NCBI RefSeq assembly: GCF_001422285.1
Contig: NZ_LMMO01000001.1
Span: 720,370-784,369, forward strand
Reading direction: 5' to 3'
DNA from: Frigoribacterium sp. Leaf263
GTDB lineage: Bacteria; Actinomycetota; Actinomycetes; Actinomycetales; Microbacteriaceae
Length of the DNA: 64,000 nt
Shown: piece by piece, positions 57,161 through 64,000 of the stretch
Layout: every line of letters starts with the position of its first letter
Numbering within the stretch: position 1 is the first letter of the stretch
Made by a program: the position numbers and the translations under genes
The notes under the pieces: model-generated
Database searches by the model: none
Told to the model about the DNA's origin: nothing
What the model saw: only the letters and a program-made list of their open reading frames with translations

Positions 57161-58426
57161 TCACCCGCCGACGGTCACGTCGAAGGCGTGCTCGCGGACG
57201 TGCGCGACGGCCCGCTCGACCGCGCCGAGCGTCACCACCTGGTCGCCGAGGGTCGATGCGACGACCTCGGGCGCATCGCGGTGCGTGAAGTGGCTCAGCC
57301 AGGGGGTGGTCCGCTCGAGAAGCAGCCCGATCGACGGTGCGAGGGCGCCCGCGACGACGATCCGGTCGACGTCGAGCATGCCGCTGAGCACGGCGCACAC
57401 GCGGCCGAGGCGCTCGGCGGCGCGCTCGACGAGTCGCAGGGCGGTCGCGTCGCCGGCGTCGGCCGCCGCCAGCACCGCGGGGGCCTCGAGCTCGTCGTCG
57501 GGGAGGCCGTTCAGCGGCGACCCTGCGGGGATGGTGCGCAACGACCGCGCGAGTCTCACGGACTCGCGCAGCACGGCGCCGATCCCGTCGGCCGACTCGA
57601 CGCCCTGCACCAGGTCGAGGAGGCGCATCTCGCCCGCCGCCCCGCGGCTGCCCCGCACGAGCGACCCGTCGAGCACGAACCCGGCGCCGAACCGCTCGCC
57701 GGCCAGCAGGGTCACGAACGAGAGGGCGCGCGCGTCGCCGGCGGACGCCGCGGGGGCCGACGCGGCGGCCTCGGCCACGGCGGCGAGGTTCGCGTCGTTC
57801 TCGACGACGACCATCCACCCCCGCGCCGCGAAGAGTCCGACGAAGTCAGGGTTCATGTGGGTCCAGAAGTCGGCGCCGACCTCGTTCGGCGATCGGCCCT
57901 CGGCGTTCGCCGGGGCCGGCACCCCGAGGGCGATCGCGAGCACGTCGACCGGGTCGACGCCCGACTCGAGCAGGACGTCGTCGACGAGGCGCGACACGGC
58001 CAGTCGGCGGTCGCCCGACGAGCCCGCGGGGTCGATCCGCCGCGCCACGCGGCCGACCACGTGCCCGCGCAGATCGGCGACGACCGCGGTCATGTGGTGC
58101 TGACCGGCGTCCACGCCGACCACGTGACCGGCGCGGACGTCGAGCGCGTAACGCCGCGCGGGTCGACCCGTGCGGTAGTCGCCGGTCGAGCGGGCGTCGG
58201 CGAGCACGCGCAGCCAGCCGCGGTCGATGAGCTCGTCGCAGACCCCGATCACCGTCGACCTCGTCAGACCGGTCAAGGCGATGAGATCGCTCGCCGTCAG
58301 CGCGTCGGCGCTCCAGGCGTGCCGGAGCACCTCGGTCGCGTTCATCCGGCGCAGCACGCTCGGCGAGGTGACCCCGTTGGGGGTGGCGACCCCGTTCGAC
58401 GACGCGACCCGTCTCGTGGGGGTCAT
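57161..58426 (-). CDS. ROK family transcriptional repressor
   Basis: 421 residues. The N-terminal winged helix includes LTASDLIALTGLTRSTVIGV; the ROK sugar-kinase-like domain begins VVGVDAGQHHMTAVVADL. The usual zinc motif is degenerate: GAAGEMRLLDLV lacks the GH of GEIGH, and the Cys cluster is missing, so kinase activity is improbable. The ATG at 58426 is served by GAGGAGG, which is itself a copy of the GGAGGCGCGG-type motif. A palindrome lies between it and the divergent ABC operon, which it probably represses. Confidence 0.9.
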   Translation of the reverse strand: MTPTRRVASSNGVATPNGVTSPSVLRRMNATEVLRHAWSADALTASDLIALTGLTRSTVIGVCDELIDRGWLRVLADARSTGDYRTGRPARRYALDVRAGHVVGVDAGQHHMTAVVADLRGHVVGRVARRIDPAGSSGDRRLAVSRLVDDVLLESGVDPVDVLAIALGVPAPANAEGRSPNEVGADFWTHMNPDFVGLFAARGWMVVVENDANLAAVAEAAASAPAASAGDARALSFVTLLAGERFGAGFVLDGSLVRGSRGAAGEMRLLDLVQGVESADGIGAVLRESVRLARSLRTIPAGSPLNGLPDDELEAPAVLAAADAGDATALRLVERAAERLGRVCAVLSGMLDVDRIVVAGALAPSIGLLLERTTPWLSHFTHRDAPEVVASTLGDQVVTLGAVERAVAHVREHAFDVTVGG

Positions 58427-58495
58427 GCGCGCCTCCTCGGCTCCGGTGGCCCCGTGATCGGGACACCCCATGGTGCCACGCGCCGAATTGATCTA

Positions 58496-58513
58496 GTGTC
58501 TAAATCTAGACAC
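58496..58513. promoter_or_regulatory. ROK operator palindrome
   Basis: GTGTCTAAATCTAGACAC has perfect 7-bp arms GTGTCTA/TAGACAC around AATC, and sits in an AT-richer patch (TTGATCTAG upstream, CTGATCA downstream) between the divergent ROK and ABC genes. Confidence 0.75.
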
Positions 58514-58566
58514 CTGATCAACTCGACCCGGCAGCGACGCCCGGTCGCGACCCGGGAGACGACGAC

Positions 58567-59856
58567 GTGCCCACACCCCCCTTGCCCTCGGGAGCCGGCC
58601 TCAGCCGCCGCGCTCTCCTCGGCGGCATCGGCGCCGCCGGGGCGGCCCTGCTGCTGGCTGGCTGCGCCCCCTCGGGAGTCCGCTCCGGCGGGCGGACCGA
58701 GATCACCTTCTACCAGACCAAGCCCGAGGCGATCGGCTACTTCTCGGACCTCGTCGACCGCTTCAACGCGTCGCAGTCGTCGATCCGCGTGGTGCACGAC
58801 TCGACCTCGGGCATCGCGGCCGGCTTCGTCCGCGGCAACCCGCCCGACATCGCGGCCTTCACCTACAACCTCGAGATGGCCCGCTTCATGGAGCGGGGGG
58901 CGTTGAGCGACCTGAGCGACATGCCCGAGGCGGCGACGATCCGCCCCGAGGTGCAGCAGCTCGTCGACCAGTACGCGACCTACCCGGGCCGGACGAGCGT
59001 GCTGCCGTACTCGATCACGGCCGCGTCGGTCATCTACGACCAGCGGCTGTTCGCCGACCGCGGCGTCGAGGTGCCCACCACGTGGGAGGAGTTCCTCGAG
59101 GCCTGCCAGACCTTCACGAGCGCCGGGGTCACGCCGATCTACAGCACCTTCAAAGAGCCGTGGACGGTCGCGCAGGGCCTGTTCGACTACACGACGGGCG
59201 GGATGCTCGACGTGGCCGACTTCTACGAGCGGATGAACGCCGAGGGCACGGCCGTCGGACGGACGGGCTCGGTGTCGTTCGAGAAGGACTTCGCCGAGCC
59301 GGTCGACCGCATGATCCAGCTCGCGGGTCTCTCGAACCCGAACCGCAACAGCCGCGGCTACGGCGACGGCAACCTCGCGATGGCCGAAGGTCAGGCCGCG
59401 ATGCTCATGCAGGGTCCCTGGGCGCTCGGCGAGATCTCGAAGTCGAACCCCGACGCCCGGATCGGCACCTTCCCCCTGCCCATGACCGCCGACCCCGACG
59501 ACCGCAAGGTCCGCGTCAACCTCGACCTCGCGCTCTGGGTGCCCGAGTCGTCGAGCAAGAAGAGCGCGGCCAGAGAGTTCCTGAGCTATCTCATGCAGCC
59601 CGACATCCATGACGCGTACAACCGCGACTTCCTCGCCTTCGGCACGACGACCACCGCGCCGCCGGTCACCGACGAGCGGATCGTCGGCATGCAGACCTAC
59701 TACGACGAGGCCCGCTTCTACCAGGGCGCCTCGAAGGCGATCCCGCTGACCATCCCCGCCGAGAACTACGTGCAGGGGATCGTCACGGGGGCGAGCGCCC
59801 AAGGCACGCTCCGCACGATGGACGCCGACTGGCGTCGTCTGGCGCTCCGCGCATGA
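58567..59856 (+). CDS. ABC sugar-binding lipoprotein (Tat-type signal)
   Basis: 429 residues. LSRRALLGGIGAAGAALLLAGC is cited as SRRALLGG (twin-arginine-like) and lipobox LAGC; the protein may be exported folded. The rest is a family-1 solute-binding protein (EITFYQTKPEAIGYFSDLVD; QGPWALGEISKSNPDARI). The GTG at 58567 has GGGAGA upstream. First gene of the operon, followed by two permeases and a GH13 glucosidase; an alpha-glucoside ligand such as maltose, isomaltose, sucrose or trehalose is likely. Confidence 0.92.
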   Translation: MPTPPLPSGAGLSRRALLGGIGAAGAALLLAGCAPSGVRSGGRTEITFYQTKPEAIGYFSDLVDRFNASQSSIRVVHDSTSGIAAGFVRGNPPDIAAFTYNLEMARFMERGALSDLSDMPEAATIRPEVQQLVDQYATYPGRTSVLPYSITAASVIYDQRLFADRGVEVPTTWEEFLEACQTFTSAGVTPIYSTFKEPWTVAQGLFDYTTGGMLDVADFYERMNAEGTAVGRTGSVSFEKDFAEPVDRMIQLAGLSNPNRNSRGYGDGNLAMAEGQAAMLMQGPWALGEISKSNPDARIGTFPLPMTADPDDRKVRVNLDLALWVPESSSKKSAAREFLSYLMQPDIHDAYNRDFLAFGTTTTAPPVTDERIVGMQTYYDEARFYQGASKAIPLTIPAENYVQGIVTGASAQGTLRTMDADWRRLALRA

Positions 59857-60746
59857 GCGCCGTCGACAAGGCAGTGCCGCGACGCCGCGGCAGGCGGACC
59901 GACCCGGTCTTCTACCTCTTCCTGCTGCCGACGCTGGCGATGTTCACCCTCGCCATCACGCTGCCGGCCGCGATGGGCGTGTTCTTCAGCTTCACGAACT
60001 CGATCGGATTCGGCGACTTCGACATGGTCGGGGTCACGAACTACGTGGCCATGGCGACCGACCCGGCGATCCTCGGCTCGTACGGCTTCACGATGGGCTT
60101 CGCCCTCGTGACCGTGCTCGCCGTCAACGTGATCGCGCTGCTGCTGGCGATCGGGCTGACCTCGCGGATCTCGGCGAAGAACGCCCTCCGGGCCGTGTTC
60201 GTCATCCCGATGGTCATCTCGGGCATCATCATCGCGTTCGTCTTCAACTTCCTGTTCTCGAACTCGGTGCCGGCCCTCGGTGCGGCGCTGGGCATCGACT
60301 CGCTGCGCGACAGCATCCTGGCGAACGCCGACACCGCCTGGATCGGCATCGTCATCGTGACCGCGTGGCAGGCGATCCCGAGCACGCTGCTCATCTACAT
60401 CGCCGGTCTGCTCGCCATCCCGGGCGAGGTCTACGAGGCCGGCGCTCTCGACGGCGCCTCGGGCTGGAAGCAGCTGAAGTCGATCACCCTGCCGCTCGTC
60501 GCCGGGTACATCGTCATCAACACGATCATCGGCTTCAAGAACTTCCTGAACTCGTACGACATCATCGTCGGCCTCACGAACGGCGGGCCGGGCACGTCGA
60601 CCCGCAGCATCGCGATGACGATCTTCTCGGGCTTCACCGGCGGCGACTACGCGTACCAGATGGCCAACGCGACGATCTTCTTCCTGATCGCCGTGGCGAT
60701 CGCCCTCGTGCAACTCCGGATCACCCGCGGAAAGGCGGCCGTCTGA
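59853..60746 (+). CDS. ABC sugar transporter permease, MalF/UgpA type
   Basis: 297 residues, six membrane helices, EAA loop EAGALDGASGWKQLKSITLP. Start overlaps the binding-protein stop (ATGA) and the stop overlaps the next permease (TGATG). No ATPase gene is in the operon, as in the first importer, suggesting both use one shared ATPase encoded elsewhere. Confidence 0.92.
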   Translation: MSAVDKAVPRRRGRRTDPVFYLFLLPTLAMFTLAITLPAAMGVFFSFTNSIGFGDFDMVGVTNYVAMATDPAILGSYGFTMGFALVTVLAVNVIALLLAIGLTSRISAKNALRAVFVIPMVISGIIIAFVFNFLFSNSVPALGAALGIDSLRDSILANADTAWIGIVIVTAWQAIPSTLLIYIAGLLAIPGEVYEAGALDGASGWKQLKSITLPLVAGYIVINTIIGFKNFLNSYDIIVGLTNGGPGTSTRSIAMTIFSGFTGGDYAYQMANATIFFLIAVAIALVQLRITRGKAAV

Positions 60747-61672
60747 TGGCTGACACTGCTCTCGTCACTCCGACCCTGTCCGACGCGCCGACCCCCGGAG
60801 GCGCGGGTCGCGACGCCGACGCCCCCACCCGTCGCCGTCGTGGCCGGGTCGGTCAGGAGCGACCCAACCGTCTCGTCACGGTGCTGCTCGCCCTCGCCTC
60901 GCTCACCGTGCTCGTGCCGATCTACGTGACGGTGACGATGGCGCTCAAGACGAGCGCGCAGGCGGTCGACGGCAACGCGTTCAGCCTGCCGGCTCCTCTC
61001 GACCTCACGAACTTCGCGGCGGCGTGGCGGCTGACCGACTTCCCGCGGGCGTTCGCGATCTCGACGCTCGTGACCGCGGCCACGGTGATCGGCACCGTGG
61101 TGCTCGCGTCGATGGCGTCGTACGCGATCTCGCGCAACTGGGATCGCAAGCTCTTCCGGTACTCGTTCTTCTACCTCCTCGCGGCGATGTTCCTGCCGTT
61201 CCCCGTGGTGGCGCTGTCGCAGATCAAGCTCACCGGGCTGGTCGGGCTCGACAACCCCGGCGGCGTCGCGGTGCTGCACATCATGTTCCAGCTGTCGTTC
61301 TCGATGCTGCTGTTCACGGCGTTCCTCCGCTCGCTGCCTGAAGAGCTCGAAGAGAGCGCGCGCCTCGACGGCGCGAGCACCTGGCAGGTCTTCTGGCGGC
61401 TGGTCTTCCCGCTGCTCGCCCCCATGAGCGCGACGGTCGGGATCTTCGCGTTCCTGGCATCGTGGAACGACTTCGCGATGCCGTCCCTGATCACCGCCGA
61501 CCCGTCGCTGCAGACGCTCCCGGTGCTGCAGCAGATCTTCCAGACCCAGTTCAGCAACGACTACAACGTCGCCTTCGCCTCGTACCTCATGGCGATGGCC
61601 CCGGCGATCGTCGTCTACCTCGTCACCCAGCGCTGGGTGATGGCCGGGGTGACGCAGGGCGCGATCAAGTAG
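60746..61672 (+). CDS. ABC sugar transporter permease, MalG/UgpE type
   Basis: 308 residues, six helices, EAA-type loop ESARLDGASTWQVFWRLVFP. The N-terminal 40 residues are hydrophilic and Pro/Arg-rich and include one in-frame GGAGGCGCGG copy (60797-60806). Partner of the preceding permease. Confidence 0.92.
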   Translation: MADTALVTPTLSDAPTPGGAGRDADAPTRRRRGRVGQERPNRLVTVLLALASLTVLVPIYVTVTMALKTSAQAVDGNAFSLPAPLDLTNFAAAWRLTDFPRAFAISTLVTAATVIGTVVLASMASYAISRNWDRKLFRYSFFYLLAAMFLPFPVVALSQIKLTGLVGLDNPGGVAVLHIMFQLSFSMLLFTAFLRSLPEELEESARLDGASTWQVFWRLVFPLLAPMSATVGIFAFLASWNDFAMPSLITADPSLQTLPVLQQIFQTQFSNDYNVAFASYLMAMAPAIVVYLVTQRWVMAGVTQGAIK

Positions 61673-61737
61673 ACCCGCCCCGTTCCCCGACCCGCGCCTC
61701 CTGATCACCCCACCCCTCGAAAGGACGTCGCTCCTCG

Positions 61738-63444
61738 ATGACCGACACGCTCCAGACCTCACCCACGACCGAGCTGCTGACCGACGACGCGACCTGGTGG
61801 CGCCAGGCGGCCGTCTACCAGATCTACCCCCGCAGCTTCGCCGACTCGAACGGCGACGGGATCGGCGACCTGCCCGGCATCACCGCCAAGGTGCCGTACC
61901 TGACGACGCTCGGCGTCGACGCGGTCTGGCTCAGCCCGTTCTATCCGTCGGCCCTCGCCGACGGCGGCTACGACGTCGACGACTACCGCGACGTCGACCC
62001 GAAGATCGGCACGCTCGCCCAGTTCGACGAGATGATCACGGCGCTGCACGGCGCGGGCATCAAGGTGATCGTCGACCTCGTGCCGAACCACTCCTCCGAC
62101 CGGCACGTCTGGTTCCAGGAGGCTCTGGCGGCGCCCGCCGGATCGCCGGCCCGCGCCCGCTACATCTTCCGAGACGGTCTCGGCGAGAGCGGCGAGCTGC
62201 CGCCGTCGGACTGGACCTCGATCTTCGGCGGCCCGGCCTGGACGCGCGTCGCCGATGGTCAGTGGTACCTGCACTCGTTCGCGAGCGAGCAGCCCGACTG
62301 GGACTGGGACAACGACGAGGTGCGCGAGGACTTCCTGACGACGCTGCGGTTCTGGTCGGATCGCGGGGTCGACGGGTTCCGCGTGGACGTCGCGCACGGT
62401 CTCGCGAAGAGCCTGCCCGAGGTGCTGCCCTCGAAGGCCGAGCTCGACGCCCTGCCGAAGGCCGACGGCGACCACCCCCTGTGGGACCGCGACGCCGTGC
62501 ACGAGATCTACGCCACCTGGCGCGAGGTCTTCGACTCGTACGACCCGCCCCGCACGGCCGTGGCCGAGGCCTGGGTCGAGCCCGCCCGTCGTGCGAAGTA
62601 CGCCAGCGCGTCGGGTCTCGGTCAGGCGTTCAACTTCGACCTGCTCGAGGCGGACTTCGACGCCGAGTCGTTCCACGACATCATCACGTTCAACCTCAAG
62701 GCCGCCGAGGAGTCCGGGTCGTCGACCACCTGGGTCTTCTCAAACCACGACGTGGTGCGGCACCCGACCCGCTACGGGCTGCCCCCGCTGGCGGGCCGTG
62801 AGATCAAGCAGGGCGCCGAGTGGCTGCTCGCCGGGGGCGACGCGTCCGAGGTCGACGCCGAGCGCGGACTCCGTCGCGCGCGCGCCGCGTCGCTCTTCAT
62901 GCTCGGCCTGCCGGGCTCGGCGTACATCTACCAGGGCGAGGAGCTCGGGCTGCCCGAGGTCGGCGACATCCCCGAGGCGCAGCGCCAGGACCCGGCGTTC
63001 TTCCGCAACCCGGGCGTCGACGTCGGTCGTGACGGCTGCCGCGTGCCGCTGCCGTGGGAGCGCTCGGGCGAGTCGTTCGGCTTCGGCCCCGGCCCGGCGC
63101 ACCTGCCGCAGCCGGCGTGGTTCGGCGACTTCTCGGTCGAGGCCGAAGACGACGACCCGGCCTCGACGCTCTCCCTCTATCGCGCGGCGCTCGCGGCGCG
63201 ACGCGAGCTGCAGACCGACGAGACCCTGACCTGGGAGGCGGTGGCCGACACGGGCGCCGTGGCCGGGGCCGAGCCGCAGGTGCTGCACTTCTCCCGCCCC
63301 GGCGGCTGGCACGTGGTCTGCAACTTCGGACCGACCCCGGTGGCGCTGCCCGCCGGCGAGGTGCTCGTCGCGAGCGGTCCGCTCGGCGAGGCCGGCTCCG
63401 ACTCGGTGCTGCCGGGCGAGACGGCGGTCTGGCTGCGGGCGTAG
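61738..63444 (+). CDS. GH13 alpha-glucosidase
   Basis: 568 residues, cytoplasmic exo-glucosidase (oligo-1,6-/alpha-1,4-glucosidase subfamily). It has YQIYPRSFADSNGDGIGDL, VDLVPNHSSDRHVWF, nucleophile Asp in GFRVDVAHGL, acid Glu in AVAEAWVEP and TWVFSNHDVVRH. It hydrolyses the alpha-glucosides brought in by the transporter. GAAAGGA about 14 bases upstream is a distant ribosome site. A motif copy lies in the 65-bp gap from the permease. Confidence 0.95.
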   Translation: MTDTLQTSPTTELLTDDATWWRQAAVYQIYPRSFADSNGDGIGDLPGITAKVPYLTTLGVDAVWLSPFYPSALADGGYDVDDYRDVDPKIGTLAQFDEMITALHGAGIKVIVDLVPNHSSDRHVWFQEALAAPAGSPARARYIFRDGLGESGELPPSDWTSIFGGPAWTRVADGQWYLHSFASEQPDWDWDNDEVREDFLTTLRFWSDRGVDGFRVDVAHGLAKSLPEVLPSKAELDALPKADGDHPLWDRDAVHEIYATWREVFDSYDPPRTAVAEAWVEPARRAKYASASGLGQAFNFDLLEADFDAESFHDIITFNLKAAEESGSSTTWVFSNHDVVRHPTRYGLPPLAGREIKQGAEWLLAGGDASEVDAERGLRRARAASLFMLGLPGSAYIYQGEELGLPEVGDIPEAQRQDPAFFRNPGVDVGRDGCRVPLPWERSGESFGFGPGPAHLPQPAWFGDFSVEAEDDDPASTLSLYRAALAARRELQTDETLTWEAVADTGAVAGAEPQVLHFSRPGGWHVVCNFGPTPVALPAGEVLVASGPLGEAGSDSVLPGETAVWLRA

Positions 63445-63482
63445 TCGCACCGCGCCTCCTCGGCGTCGCTCGGGCCAAGGGC

Positions 63483-63513
63483 CGTCCCGGTGAGTAACCA
63501 GCTCACCGGGACG
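63483..63513 (+). terminator. Terminator of the alpha-glucoside operon
   Basis: CGTCCCGGTGAG (63483-63494) and CTCACCGGGACG (63502-63513), perfect 12-bp arms with a 7-nt loop, 38 nt past the stop. Confidence 0.88.
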
Positions 63514-63553
63514 ACCGGGTCCCACACGGCGGCCCGAACCGGCACGTATGAGT

Positions 63554-63591
63554 GCCCTGCGGTGCCGGGATCAGGGGCGGCACCGCAGGGC
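63554..63591. terminator. Second strong hairpin after the alpha-glucosidase gene
   Basis: GCCCTGCGGTGCC (63554-63566) and GGCACCGCAGGGC (63579-63591), perfect 13-bp arms with a 12-nt loop. Confidence 0.75.
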
Positions 63592-63621
63592 GTCGGTGCG
63601 CCGTCCACGATGACGGCGAGA

Positions 63622-63678
63622 GTGCCCGCAGAGCGACGTCTTCGGGGGCGTCGCCCAGGTCGGGGGGCGACCGGGCAC
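63622..63678 (+). ncRNA. Candidate three-way-junction RNA structure
   Basis: P1: GTGCCC (63622) with GGGCAC (63673-63678). P2: GCGACG (63633-63638) with CGTCGC (63649-63654), capped by a TTCG tetraloop-like turn. P3: GGTCG (63658-63662) with CGACC (63668-63672). The three helices close a junction without overlap. Strand and function are unknown. Confidence 0.4.
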
Positions 63679-63965
63679 GGCGACGTCCGCTGGTCGAGAC
63701 CCATGCGCCGGGGGGAGCGCGATCCGTGCTGTCGGATCAGGTGTGCCTCGGCCGTCGCCGGCGTCAAGGGGTACTCTATGGGTCCGCATATGGGGGGACA
63801 AGCCCGATCGTGTCCCCCGAGCGGGGGGTCGTCGGGTGAACCTGCCGCCTGTCGCGGGTGAGACCCGCGCCGTTCCGGGGCTGTGGGATGGCCGAGGAGG
63901 CGCGGTTCGCTTCGCCCCCGACTCCGGGTATGCTTGTCGAGCGCGTTCGCTCTGCGACGCGTGAT

Positions 63966-64000
63966 GGAGCCGTCGCATAGTTCGGCCTAGTGCACCACCC
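63966..64000 (+). tRNA. tRNA-Ser, 5' part only
   Basis: GGAGCCG acceptor strand, TC, then a D-arm GCA...TGC with loop TAGTTCGGCCTAG, and CACCACCC entering the anticodon stem. GGAG at the 5' end and this D-arm are typical of bacterial tRNA-Ser. The anticodon lies beyond the window; GGA is my guess from similar actinobacterial genes. Confidence 0.65.

Larger units (their letters stand above)
63445..63965. other. 520-bp hairpin-rich gap before tRNA-Ser
   Basis: No protein gene seen. Apart from the terminator it holds GCCGTC/GACGGC near 63601-63617, the candidate junction at 63622, GATCCG/CGGATC near 63719-63736, GGGGGACA/TGTCCCCC near 63793-63817, and GCGGGT/ACCCGC near 63857-63871. TACTCT near 63773 and TATGCT near 63929 are plausible -10 boxes; the latter may serve the tRNA. 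Confidence 0.5.

Noticed and set aside
63770-63900. Signal recognition particle RNA next to tRNA-Ser
   Set aside because: The invariant CAGG...CCGGAAGG...AGCAG apical loop is absent.

Overview
The window is very GC-rich, strongly GC3-biased DNA from an actinobacterium. Several points suggest the family Microbacteriaceae: a DUF7882-type protein, DUF3618 and actinobacterial holin-like stress proteins, a conserved histidine phosphatase / DUF3090 / SCO1664 set, and many genes with a TANNNT -10 box only 6-7 nt before the start codon (leaderless transcripts). The genus cannot be fixed from sequence alone. No phage, complete IS or CRISPR array is visible.

Layout. 1-7000: the 3' end of a sortase-anchored (LAFTG) surface protein, then a LacI-type repressor divergent from a beta-galactosidase (GH42) / ABC sugar importer operon with three matching operator palindromes. 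7100-13760: a lipoprotein, a DUF1801-like protein, an XRE-cupin regulator, a frameshifted membrane gene, an SDR oxidoreductase, and a two-component system followed by a secreted PepSY-like protein, with shared CTTCAG direct repeats upstream of both. 13860-18300: hydrolase, lipoate-ligase-like protein, GNAT, an orphan DNA methyltransferase, two coupled micropeptide genes and a MarR regulator. 18650-21430: VanY carboxypeptidase, a scar carrying a serine-recombinase relic, and a secreted matrixin-type protease. 21550-31310: housekeeping (pgm, pheA, lipid kinase, serS, HAD phosphatase, tRNA-Ser), a GH6 cellulase and the phosphatase/DUF3090/SCO1664 set.

31555-39390: an orphan PstS, a NarL/DesK-type two-component system, a membrane serine hydrolase, two alpha/beta hydrolases and a DUF7882 protein. 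40070-53195 reads as a stress and envelope region: LEA-like/holin-like/DUF3618 operon, Mn catalase, RNase J, Rieske membrane protein, nitroreductase, ECF sigma factor with a membrane partner and flavoprotein, Asp23/Gls24, and aquaporin. 53200-57020: MFS exporter with divergent TetR, a truncated HTH gene, a PIG-V-like glycosyltransferase. 57160-63444: a ROK repressor divergent from a second ABC sugar importer ending in a GH13 alpha-glucosidase. The window closes with a hairpin-rich 520 bp gap and the 5' end of a second tRNA-Ser.

The most unusual features are not protein systems. A decamer, GGAGGCGCGG, occurs roughly 35 times by hand count. It is often arranged as inverted pairs at gene ends, but also inside genes and once as a Shine-Dalgarno. 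Other points are a two-copy palindromic REP-like element, two genes whose stop codons lie in short tandem duplications, several structured intergenic segments, and a GTCAACCC element upstream of three stress-type transcription units.
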